Source: Candidatus Omnitrophota bacterium (GTDB lineage Bacteria; Omnitrophota; Gorgyraeia; Tantalellales; Tantalellaceae). Taken from it: a stretch of DNA of 8,086 bases. Position numbers and translations under genes: made by a program. Positions 1-6,389 of the stretch are shown here, one piece after another. How positions within the stretch are numbered: the stretch's first letter is position 1; each line of letters opens with the position of its first letter. The stretch is taken from positions 1 through 8,086 of the forward strand of contig DAOVKF010000070.1 in the NCBI GenBank assembly GCA_030631915.1. Reading direction: 5' to 3'. Below the pieces are notes generated by a model that saw only the letters and a program-made list of their open reading frames with translations, was not told where the DNA came from and searched no databases.

Positions 1-1
1 C

Positions 2-1198
2 TCTCTGGTTCTCAAGAGCGTGTGCGATAAAGACGGGAATGCCCTGCAAAATATTTCCGGGATCGGAGACCTGATAAGAACGGACAGGGCGGATGATATC
101 ATAGAGGATAACGCGATCGACATAGTAGTCGAGCTTATAGGGGGGGTGCATCCGGCCAGAGAGATCATTTTAAGCGCGTTGCAACGGAAAAAACATATCG
201 TCACCGCCAATAAGGCCCTGCTTTCAGAGCACTGGAAGGATATATTCAAAACAGCCTCTGCTAACGGAGTGTTTGTAGGTTTTGAGGCCAGCGTCGGAGG
301 AGGCATACCGATCATCCGCGTGATGCGCGAAAGTTTCGTCTCCAATAATCTGGATCTCATATATGGCATCTTGAACGGTACAACTAACTTTGTTTTGACG
401 ATGATGGCCGATAACGATTGTCCTTTTGAAAAAGCTCTTGCCATCGCGCAGGAAAAAGGCATCGCGGAAAGCGATCCCGAACTCGATATCAGCGGTAAGG
501 ACAGCGCGTATAAATTGGCCATTCTTGCGCTTCTTGGTTTTGGTATCGACATATCTCCCGGAGAGATCTATACCGAAGGGATAGATAACATATCTCCGCA
601 GGACATAAAATACGCGGAAAGATGGGGCTACAGCATAAAACTTCTGGCAATAGCAAAGAGCACTTCGGAGGGATTGCAGCTGAGGGTCCATCCCACCCTG
701 CTCCCGTCATATCATTTGCTGGCGAACGTCAAGGGGGAGGATAACGCCATATTTGTCAGAGGCGATCTTGTCGGGGAATCCCTGCTTTACGGTAAGGGCG
801 CCGGCAGGTTGCCCACTGCGAGCTCGATCATGGGCGACATCGTGGAGATAGCCAGACACATCGCCTTCCTCGATAAAAAGGGCGCAGCGCTATACAATCC
901 GCTGTATGCGGCGGGTTCAATACGCATTGTGGACGAAGAGGAGCTGTCGATCCCGTATTATCTCAGATTCTCGGTAATAGACAGCACGGGGGTGCTGGCA
1001 GGCATATCTTCGGTCCTTGCTGAAAACGATATAAGTATCGCGAGCGTGTCTCAGGAAGAGAGGAGAGAAGGGCAAACCGTGCCTGTCATAATACTCACGC
1101 ATAAAGCGAGAGAAGGGGACATGAGAAGAGCGGTCGCCGTAATAGACAAGATGGATTTTGTGACCGAGAAGACGGTTGTTATCAGGATGGAAGCGTGA
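2..1198 (+). CDS. hom: Homoserine dehydrogenase with C-terminal ACT domain (5' partial)
   Basis: NAD(P)-dependent reduction of aspartate semialdehyde to homoserine, the branch step toward threonine and methionine; cytosolic. The frame is open from base 2 with no stop, so the start lies upstream. About 398 residues are visible against a usual 430 or so, so the first 35-40 residues, including the GxGxxG Rossmann loop, are missing. Visible family marks are TANK (203-214), EASVGGGIPI (284-313), GILNGTTN (365-388) and the catalytic stretch ESDPELDISGKDSAYK (467-514). In that stretch the Asp at 500-502 and Lys at 512-514 match the catalytic Asp/Lys pair known from yeast homoserine dehydrogenase. 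An ACT domain starts near 956 and fills the C-terminus, which in this family usually gives threonine feedback control (inferred here). A GTG at 20 is in frame but lies inside the fold and is not the real start. TGA ends the gene 43 bases before thrC. Confidence 0.96.
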   Translation, partial: SLVLKSVCDKDGNALQNISGIGDLIRTDRADDIIEDNAIDIVVELIGGVHPAREIILSALQRKKHIVTANKALLSEHWKDIFKTASANGVFVGFEASVGGGIPIIRVMRESFVSNNLDLIYGILNGTTNFVLTMMADNDCPFEKALAIAQEKGIAESDPELDISGKDSAYKLAILALLGFGIDISPGEIYTEGIDNISPQDIKYAERWGYSIKLLAIAKSTSEGLQLRVHPTLLPSYHLLANVKGEDNAIFVRGDLVGESLLYGKGAGRLPTASSIMGDIVEIARHIAFLDKKGAALYNPLYAAGSIRIVDEEELSIPYYLRFSVIDSTGVLAGISSVLAENDISIASVSQEERREGQTVPVIILTHKAREGDMRRAVAVIDKMDFVTEKTVVIRMEA

Positions 1199-1241
1199 AA
1201 TATAGGCCCAGGGGTCGTATAAGGCCCGGACAGGGAGGAAG
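1199..1241 (+). other. hom-thrC spacer with thrC ribosome binding site and an imperfect direct repeat
   Basis: This is the largest intergenic gap in the window. It contains GGGAGG at 1233-1238, only 3 bases before the thrC ATG, which is short for a Shine-Dalgarno spacing. Two imperfect direct copies lie in it: TATAGGCCCAGGGG (1201-1214) and TATAAGGCCCGGACAGGG (1218-1235). I see no convincing hairpin, terminator or promoter here, so transcription probably reads through from hom. A GTG at 1195 overlaps the hom stop (GTGA) and opens an 18-codon frame through the spacer; see the finding on the thrC N-terminus. Confidence 0.5.
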
Positions 1242-2306
1242 ATGGGAGTAATAGACAGATACAGGGATTATCTTCCGGTAACCGGTAAGACGCCCGTAAT
1301 AAGCCTGGAGGAAGGAGGCACGCCTCTGGTCAGGGCTGATCTTATCGCGGAAAGGATCGGTCCCGGATACGCGGTATGGCTTAAATACGAGGGCCTTAAC
1401 CCCACCGCCAGTTTCAAGGACCGCGGCATGACAATGGCGGTATCCAAAGCCCTGGAGGAAGGTTCCCGCGCGGTGGCGTGCGCTTCGACCGGCAATACAT
1501 CCGCTTCGGCCGCGGCTTTTGCGGCCAGGGCAAAGATAAAATGCGTCGTGGTCATACCCGAAGGGGCGATAGCCCTCGGAAAATTGGCGCAGGCGCTTAT
1601 CCACGGAGCCACGGTCATAGCGATAAGGGGAAATTTTGACCAGGCGCTGGACATTGTCCGGGAGATATGTGAGAAGTATCCCATCGCGCTCGTGAATTCC
1701 ATAAATCCTTACAGGATAGAAGGGCAGAAGACCGCTTCCTTTGAGGTCTGTGATTCACTGGGACATGCGCCGGATTATCATGCTTTGCCTGTGGGCAATG
1801 CCGGAAATATCACCGCCTACTGGAAAGGATACAAAGAGTATAAAGAACGCGGCAAGGTCGATAGACTGCCTGTAATGCTGGGTTTTCAAGCTGCCGGGGC
1901 AGCCCCGATCGTGGAGAAACGCGTTATCGAGGATCCCAGGACGCTGGCCACGGCAATAAAGATAGGTAACCCCGCGAGCTGGAAACAGGCTGAAGCCGCC
2001 AGAGACGAGTCAGGCGGCCTTATCGATAAAGTCACGGATGAAGAGATCATTGAAGCATACAGGCTGCTTGCCGCCGGTGTCGGCATTTTCGTTGAACCCG
2101 CTTCCGCGGCCGGTATTGCCGGCATCCTGAAAAAGGCAAAGCAGGGTTATTTCCCCGCCGTCACATCGCCGTCGGAGAGAAAGGACATCGTTTGTGTATT
2201 GACGGGGCACGGGTTGAAAGACCCGGATATGGCTATAAAATGCCTGGAAACCCCGGTAGTCGTGGATGCGAAAATAGAAGAGGTGATCAGGGAGGCGGGG
2301 ATATAA
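1242..2306 (+). CDS. thrC: Threonine synthase (short, Thermus-like form)
   Basis: PLP-dependent conversion of O-phosphohomoserine to threonine and phosphate, the last step of threonine synthesis; cytosolic. The 354-residue product matches the compact bacterial form along its whole length. The opening (ids around IDRYRDYLPVT) is the usual start of this form. The PLP lysine is K59 in NPTASFKDRGM, followed by the substrate loop ACASTGNTSASAA. The glycine-rich loop that holds the PLP phosphate is VGNAGN (184-189), and TGHGLKDP begins at residue 321. The ATG at 1242 is preceded by GGGAGG but at a spacing of only 3, and the frame upstream is closed by a TAG at 1203. Many homologues begin a few residues earlier with a W-x-G-V-I pattern, so the exact N-terminus is slightly uncertain. 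It lies one base before the next gene, which fits translational coupling. Confidence 0.96.
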   Translation: MGVIDRYRDYLPVTGKTPVISLEEGGTPLVRADLIAERIGPGYAVWLKYEGLNPTASFKDRGMTMAVSKALEEGSRAVACASTGNTSASAAAFAARAKIKCVVVIPEGAIALGKLAQALIHGATVIAIRGNFDQALDIVREICEKYPIALVNSINPYRIEGQKTASFEVCDSLGHAPDYHALPVGNAGNITAYWKGYKEYKERGKVDRLPVMLGFQAAGAAPIVEKRVIEDPRTLATAIKIGNPASWKQAEAARDESGGLIDKVTDEEIIEAYRLLAAGVGIFVEPASAAGIAGILKKAKQGYFPAVTSPSERKDIVCVLTGHGLKDPDMAIKCLETPVVVDAKIEEVIREAGI

Positions 2307-2307
2307 C

Positions 2308-3525
2308 ATGAAATACGTTATTCTTGTACCGGATGGTATGGCCGGTCTGCCTGTCGAGGAGCTCGGCGACCGGACATGCATGGAAGCGGCTGTTACCCGT
2401 AATATGGATATGATAGCAAAAAAGGGTATCGTCGGCATGGTCAGGAACGTTCCAAAGGGTATGACCCCGGCCAGTGATGTGGCGAATCTTTCGATACTGG
2501 GGTACGACCCGCTGAAATATTATTGCGGGAGAGGGCCCCTGGAAGCCGCGAATTTAAAGGTAGAACTTACTGAACGGGACGTAGCTTTCCGGTTCAATAC
2601 CGTCACCGTTTGTGATGACAGGATGGCCGATTACAGCGCGGGCCACATAAGCACCAGGGAGGCCGCCGTCCTCGTCGAACTGCTTAACAGGGAACTCGGA
2701 AATGAAAAATTCCGTTTTTACGCGGGCACGAGTTACCGCAATCTGCTGGTCGTTACATGTGACTCGCCGGAAAAGGCGGACAGGCTGGCCTCAGTCACCT
2801 GTCATCCGCCGCACGATATTCTCGATCAGCCTGTCGCCAGATATCTGCCCGCGGAAACCGGATTAGTGGACATTATGAAGGGGTCTAAAAAGATACTGGA
2901 GGACTGTGATATCAATAAGGTAAGGATCGATCTGGGGCAGAACCCCGCGAACATGATATGGGTATGGGGACAGGGCATGAAGCCCGATATACCCCGGTTC
3001 AGGGACGCCTTCGGCAAGAACGGAGGGATAGTATCGGCAGTGGACCTGATCAAAGGCCTGGGCAGGATACTGGGGCTCGAAGTGGCTGATGTTCCCGGCG
3101 CGACGGGTTACTATGATACCAATTATGAGGGAAAAGCCGATGCGGCGCTTGAGATACTCAAGCGAAAGGACCTGGCGTTCGTTCATGTTGAAGCTCCGGA
3201 CGAAGCGGGTCACAACGGGGATATACTGGCGAAGATAACCGCGATCGAGAATTTTGACACTAAAATAACCGGCAGGATCATTGAACAGCTTTCCGGCAAA
3301 TGCGATTACAGGGTTTTAATATTGCCGGATCATCCCACGCCTATCAGCAAGAGGACACATACCGCCGATCCGGTCCCATTCGCAATGGCGGGTAAAGGCG
3401 TGGAGCCTGATGAAGTTACCCTGTTCACGGAAAGATCGGCAAAAGCCGGCAGCGTATATCTGAAGAACGGGTATGAACTGATGAAGTTTTTTCTGGGTGA
3501 CTCGGGCGCGGGCGCAGGGGGATGA
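2308..3525 (+). CDS. ApgM-type phosphoglycerate mutase family protein, probable homoserine kinase
   Basis: A 405-residue member of the alkaline phosphatase superfamily, closest to archaeal-type cofactor-independent phosphoglycerate mutase (ApgM). What I see: a metal-binding Asp9 in VPDGMAG; the likely phosphoryl-accepting Ser56 in TPASDVANLSILGYDP; a GRGPLEA stretch just after; and C-terminal metal ligands in EAPDEAGHNGD (D298, H302), PDHPTP (D341, H342) and RTHTADPVPF (H351). The core is therefore intact. What is known: a subfamily of these proteins (TIGR02535, 'proposed homoserine kinase') clusters with hom, thrC and lysC in genomes lacking the GHMP kinase ThrB. What I infer: since this gene sits between thrC and lysC and no thrB is visible, it most likely phosphorylates homoserine. 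True glycolytic phosphoglycerate mutase activity is the main alternative and cannot be excluded from sequence alone. The start ATG is one base after the thrC stop, with GGAGG at 2291-2295. Confidence 0.9.
   Translation: MKYVILVPDGMAGLPVEELGDRTCMEAAVTRNMDMIAKKGIVGMVRNVPKGMTPASDVANLSILGYDPLKYYCGRGPLEAANLKVELTERDVAFRFNTVTVCDDRMADYSAGHISTREAAVLVELLNRELGNEKFRFYAGTSYRNLLVVTCDSPEKADRLASVTCHPPHDILDQPVARYLPAETGLVDIMKGSKKILEDCDINKVRIDLGQNPANMIWVWGQGMKPDIPRFRDAFGKNGGIVSAVDLIKGLGRILGLEVADVPGATGYYDTNYEGKADAALEILKRKDLAFVHVEAPDEAGHNGDILAKITAIENFDTKITGRIIEQLSGKCDYRVLILPDHPTPISKRTHTADPVPFAMAGKGVEPDEVTLFTERSAKAGSVYLKNGYELMKFFLGDSGAGAGG
3516..3521 (+). promoter_or_regulatory. Ribosome binding site deciding the lysC start
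   Basis: AGGGGG lies at the 3' end of the preceding gene, 11 bases before the ATG at 3533 and 17 before the in-frame ATG at 3539. A longer open frame exists from a GTG at 3497, but that has no purine-rich site before it and would add 12 residues overlapping the previous gene. The ATG at 3533 is preferred; the spacing is on the long side. Confidence 0.5.
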
Positions 3526-3532
3526 TCGGGAC

Positions 3533-4783
3533 ATGAACATGGATAGAAAAAGGGTCATTGTTCAGAAATACGGCGGAACAAGTGTGGCAGACCCCGAAAA
3601 GATCAAGTGTGTCGCCAGAAGGGCCGTTGCCTGCAAAAAGCGGGGGTATGATCTCGTTATCGTGGTCTCGGCGCTGGGCAGGACAACGGATGAACTGTTG
3701 AAACTTGCCAATGAGATCAGTGCGAACCCGGCGGATAGAGAACTTGACATGCTGATATCCACCGGGGAGCAGGTATCAGTGGCGCTTCTGGCCATGGCCC
3801 TGAATGAAATAGGGCAGGAAGCGATCTCCTTCACAGGGGCCCAGGTTGGCATAATAACCGATTCGTCCCACACAAAAGCAAGGATCATGGATATATCGCC
3901 GCGCAGGATCAGTGAACAGTTGAAAAAGGGCAGGATAGTGATAGTGGCGGGTTTTCAGGGCATAAATCTGGATCAGGATATCACCACCCTGGGGAGGGGA
4001 GGTTCCGATATGACGGCTGTGGCCCTGGCAAAGGTATTGAAAGCGGAGGTGTGTGAAATATGCACCGATGTCAAGGGGGTCTATACTGCCGATCCCCGGC
4101 TCGTGAAGAACGCGCGTAAACTCGATAGTATCAGTTACGAGGAAATGCTGGAGATGGCGTCTCTCGGCGCGCAGGTCATGCAGGCAAGAAGCGTGGAAGT
4201 CGCGAGCAAGTTCAACGTTCCCATACATGTAAGGTCGAGTTTTTCCGGCGGAAGCGGTACCATGATATGCAAGGAGGTCAGCGAGATGGAGGATGTTCTG
4301 GTCAGAGCAGTTACCGTGAATAAAGGGGAGGCAAAGGTGACGGTCTGTAATGTCATTGATAAACCCGGAAAAGCCAGCAGGTTGTTCGAAGTTCTGGCAA
4401 AAGCCGGCGTAAATGTGGACATGATAATTCAGAACGTGTCAAGGACGGGATCCACTGATATTTCTTTCACCGTTCCGGTCGCTGATCTGGCAAGGACCCA
4501 GGAAGTGGTCGAGAAGGTCAGTAGCGGGATAGGCGCGGAAGGCATCAGATTCGATAAGGATATCGCCAAATTGTCGGTCGTCGGCATCGGCATGCGGAGT
4601 CATTCGGGTGTTGCGGCGAAGATGTTCGGCGCGCTTGCGTCCCGGAAGATCAACATCGAAATGATCTCGACGAGTGAGATCAAGATATCCTGTGTGATCA
4701 GAAAAAATGCCGCCGGAGAGGCAGTAAGGGCCGTTCACAGGGCGTTTGGACTGCATGGGGGTAAGAAGAGGGTCAAGGGTTAA
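3533..4783 (+). CDS. lysC: Aspartate kinase with tandem ACT domains
   Basis: ATP-dependent phosphorylation of aspartate, the committed step for lysine, threonine and methionine; cytosolic. The product is 416 residues, the usual size for the Bacillus LysC type (about 408). The kinase domain spans roughly residues 7-245: QKYGGTSV at 11-18, VSALGRTTDEL, TGEQ at 77-80, LGRGGSD at 153-159, then TDVKGVYTADPR and SYEEMLEMASLGAQV. Two ACT domains follow, about 268-340 (with VSRTGSTDISFTV) and 344-410 (with GIGMRSHSGVAAKMF and MISTSEIKISCVI). These are the normal sites for feedback by lysine and/or threonine; which effector applies here cannot be read with certainty. It starts 7 bases after the preceding gene and ends 16 before cimA. 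A second translation start inside the gene is annotated separately. The presence of hom, thrC and the ApgM-like gene beside it points mainly to threonine supply. There is no fused homoserine dehydrogenase. Confidence 0.96.
   Translation: MNMDRKRVIVQKYGGTSVADPEKIKCVARRAVACKKRGYDLVIVVSALGRTTDELLKLANEISANPADRELDMLISTGEQVSVALLAMALNEIGQEAISFTGAQVGIITDSSHTKARIMDISPRRISEQLKKGRIVIVAGFQGINLDQDITTLGRGGSDMTAVALAKVLKAEVCEICTDVKGVYTADPRLVKNARKLDSISYEEMLEMASLGAQVMQARSVEVASKFNVPIHVRSSFSGGSGTMICKEVSEMEDVLVRAVTVNKGEAKVTVCNVIDKPGKASRLFEVLAKAGVNVDMIIQNVSRTGSTDISFTVPVADLARTQEVVEKVSSGIGAEGIRFDKDIAKLSVVGIGMRSHSGVAAKMFGALASRKINIEMISTSEIKISCVIRKNAAGEAVRAVHRAFGLHGGKKRVKG
4271..4277 (+). promoter_or_regulatory. Internal Shine-Dalgarno site within lysC
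   Basis: AAGGAGG, the strongest Shine-Dalgarno match I noticed in the window, sits inside the lysC coding region 8 bases before an in-frame ATG at 4286. It falls in the linker between the kinase domain and the first ACT domain, which is where Bacillus subtilis and Corynebacterium aspartate kinases have the start of their separately translated beta subunit. Confidence 0.55.
4286..4783 (+). CDS. Possible aspartate kinase beta subunit from an internal start (regulatory ACT-ACT part of lysC)
   Basis: In the same frame as lysC, the ATG at residue 252 would give a 165-residue protein made of only the two ACT domains. In Bacillus subtilis LysC and Corynebacterium glutamicum aspartate kinase, an in-frame internal start at about residue 246-250 gives an alpha2-beta2 enzyme whose beta subunit is identical to the C-terminal part of alpha. 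The position, length and ATG with AAGGAGG at 8 bases all match that arrangement. This remains an inference: AAGGAGG also encodes Lys-Glu in the linker and could be there by chance, and no protein evidence is available. Confidence 0.5.
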   Translation: MEDVLVRAVTVNKGEAKVTVCNVIDKPGKASRLFEVLAKAGVNVDMIIQNVSRTGSTDISFTVPVADLARTQEVVEKVSSGIGAEGIRFDKDIAKLSVVGIGMRSHSGVAAKMFGALASRKINIEMISTSEIKISCVIRKNAAGEAVRAVHRAFGLHGGKKRVKG

Positions 4784-4788
4784 AAGTC

Positions 4789-4794
4789 AGGGGG
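4789..4794 (+). promoter_or_regulatory. Ribosome binding site deciding the cimA start
   Basis: AGGGGG lies 5 bases before the ATG at 4800, between lysC and cimA. The cimA frame stays open further upstream (in-frame TTG at 4746 and ATG at 4755 within the end of lysC). Those starts would add residues unlike the family's N-terminus, whereas the product from 4800 begins MGKKIYIYDTTLRDG, as expected. Confidence 0.7.
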
Positions 4795-4799
4795 CTGGT

Positions 4800-6389
4800 A
4801 TGGGGAAGAAGATATATATTTACGATACGACGCTCAGGGACGGCGCCCAGTCAGAGGGGATCTCGTTTTCTGTCCAGGATAAAATGCGTATAGCGCGGAA
4901 ACTGGATGAACTGGGCATTGATTTCATCGAAGGCGGCTGGCCCGCGGCCAACCCGAAGGAAGATACGTTTTTCAGGGAAGCCGCCACGTCGCTGAAACTC
5001 AGGAATTCCAAGCTTGTCGCTTTCGGCAGCACAAGACGCGTTAATACCACCCCGGCGTCGGATGTTATCTTAAAGGGCCTGCTCGGGGCCGGGACCGAAT
5101 ATGTGACCATATTCGGGAAGAGCTGGGACCTGCATGTAAAGGCTGTATTGAAGACGACGTTGAAGGAAAACCTCAGGATGATAGGCGATTCCGTGAGATT
5201 CCTCAGGAAGAAGGGCCGCCGCGTGATCTTTGACGCCGAACATTTTTTTGACGGGTATGAAGAAAACCCGGGATACGCTATTGAAACGCTGAAAGCCGCG
5301 AGTGACGCGGGAGCCGAGTCCCTGGTCCTGTGTGACACGAATGGAGGCGCGGTGACAAGCGGCGTGTTTGAGATCGTTGAAAAAGTGAAAGATAAGTTAA
5401 ACGTTTCACTGGGCATCCACGCCCATAATGACGGGGATATGGCCGTGGCAAATTCCATCGCCGCCGTTCAGGCGGGCTGCATCCAGGTGCAGGGGACGTT
5501 TAACGGTTACGGGGAAAGATGCGGAAACGCGAATCTTGTGTCGATCGTTCCCGCGTTGCAGTTCAAGCTCGGGCTGGATTGCCTGTCGAGCCTGGCTTTG
5601 AAGGAATTCACGGAAGCGTCCAGGTATATCGCCGAAACAGCCAATATGAGGCACCAGGATTCACAGCCTTATGTGGGGAACAGCGCTTTCGCGCATAAAG
5701 CGGGCGTGCATGTCAACGCGATACTGAAAGATCGCAGGACATATGAACATATCGATCCGGACAGGGTCGGCAATAAGCGGAGGATGCTGGTATCCGAGCT
5801 TTCCGGGAGGTCCGGCATAGTAGGAAAAGCCGGGGAACTCGGGATCGATATCGGGAAGGCAACTGGCAGAGCAGGTAATATTCTGTCGCTGATACAGGAC
5901 ATGGAAAAGGAGGGATATCAGTTCGAGCTGGCCGAGGCGTCCCTGACGCTTTTGATGCGAAAAGCCTCCGGAGCATTTAAGCGGCACTTCGCGCTGGAGG
6001 ACCTCAGGGTCATAGTGGAAAAACGCGGTAAGAGCGGGATGATCTCCGAGGCAACGGTAAGACTGAGGATCGGACAGGCCGAGAGGCATACGGTCGCGCT
6101 GGGAGACGGACCGGTGCACGCGATGGACCGGGCGTTGAGAAAATGTCTGAGCGAATTTCATCCTTCCCTGAAACATATGCATCTGATCGACTTCAGCGTA
6201 AGGGTGCTGGATGAAAAGGCGGGAACGGCCGGCAAGGTCCGTGTTCTGATACAGTCTCAGGACAAGAGCGCTTCCTGGTGGACGGTGGGCGTTTCCGAGA
6301 ACATCATAGAAGCAAGCTGGCAGGCGCTGATCGACTCTATCGAGTATAAGTTAATGAAGGACGACAGGTGGCGAAAGAAAAAACGATGA
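4800..6389 (+). CDS. cimA: (R)-citramalate synthase
   Basis: Condenses pyruvate with acetyl-CoA to (R)-citramalate, the first step of the threonine-independent route to 2-oxobutyrate and isoleucine. Citramalate is then processed by LeuCD and LeuB, which are not in this window. The 529-residue product has the size of the Geobacter-type CimA. The TIM-barrel HMGL-like domain opens with YDTTLRDGAQSEG (R13, metal ligand D14). It continues through IEGGWPAANPK, AFGSTRR and FDAEHFFDGY, the metal ligands H207 and H209 in GIHAHND, and NGYGERCGNAN (235-245). QPYVGNSAFAHKAGVHV follows. The last 110 or so residues form the LeuA-type allosteric dimerisation domain, ending in TVGVSENIIEASWQALIDSIEYKL, the usual place for isoleucine feedback. 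EGGWP, AFGSTRR and the HFFDGY stretch favour citramalate synthase over isopropylmalate or homocitrate synthase. The end overlaps the start of valS, and the tail (RWRKKKR) is basic. Confidence 0.94.
   Translation: MGKKIYIYDTTLRDGAQSEGISFSVQDKMRIARKLDELGIDFIEGGWPAANPKEDTFFREAATSLKLRNSKLVAFGSTRRVNTTPASDVILKGLLGAGTEYVTIFGKSWDLHVKAVLKTTLKENLRMIGDSVRFLRKKGRRVIFDAEHFFDGYEENPGYAIETLKAASDAGAESLVLCDTNGGAVTSGVFEIVEKVKDKLNVSLGIHAHNDGDMAVANSIAAVQAGCIQVQGTFNGYGERCGNANLVSIVPALQFKLGLDCLSSLALKEFTEASRYIAETANMRHQDSQPYVGNSAFAHKAGVHVNAILKDRRTYEHIDPDRVGNKRRMLVSELSGRSGIVGKAGELGIDIGKATGRAGNILSLIQDMEKEGYQFELAEASLTLLMRKASGAFKRHFALEDLRVIVEKRGKSGMISEATVRLRIGQAERHTVALGDGPVHAMDRALRKCLSEFHPSLKHMHLIDFSVRVLDEKAGTAGKVRVLIQSQDKSASWWTVGVSENIIEASWQALIDSIEYKLMKDDRWRKKKR
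6357..6361 (+). promoter_or_regulatory. Ribosome binding site supporting a GTG start for valS inside cimA
   Basis: AAGGA lies 6 bases before an in-frame GTG at 6368, within the last codons of cimA. The alternative start, an ATG at 6386 that overlaps the cimA TGA as ATGA, has only A-rich sequence before it and no Shine-Dalgarno match. Both give plausible N-termini. The GTG version has a short leader before the PARYDP segment, much as the Bacillus enzyme does. Confidence 0.5.

Noticed and set aside
3497..3532. Longer lysC from a GTG start at 3497
   Set aside because: It adds 12 residues with no family likeness, overlaps the end of the previous gene and has no ribosome binding site; ATG 3533 places the kinase motif at the usual distance from the start.
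4746..4799. Longer cimA from TTG 4746 or ATG 4755
   Set aside because: Both lie in the end of lysC and add a basic stretch not expected in the family; AGGGGG before ATG 4800 and the typical N-terminus settle the start.
4820..5458. A 212-codon open frame on the minus strand inside cimA
   Set aside because: It is antisense to a clearly conserved cimA, is rich in Ser, Pro and Phe as expected of a shadow frame, and has no recognisable motif. The other minus-strand frames (for example 224-691, 1182-1604, 3776-4228 and 6257-6754) are the same case.
4800..6389. 2-isopropylmalate synthase or homocitrate synthase as the identity of this gene
   Set aside because: EGGWP, AFGSTRR and the HFFDGY segment, together with the length, match the CimA group; the generic DTTLRDG and HxH motifs are shared by all and do not decide it.
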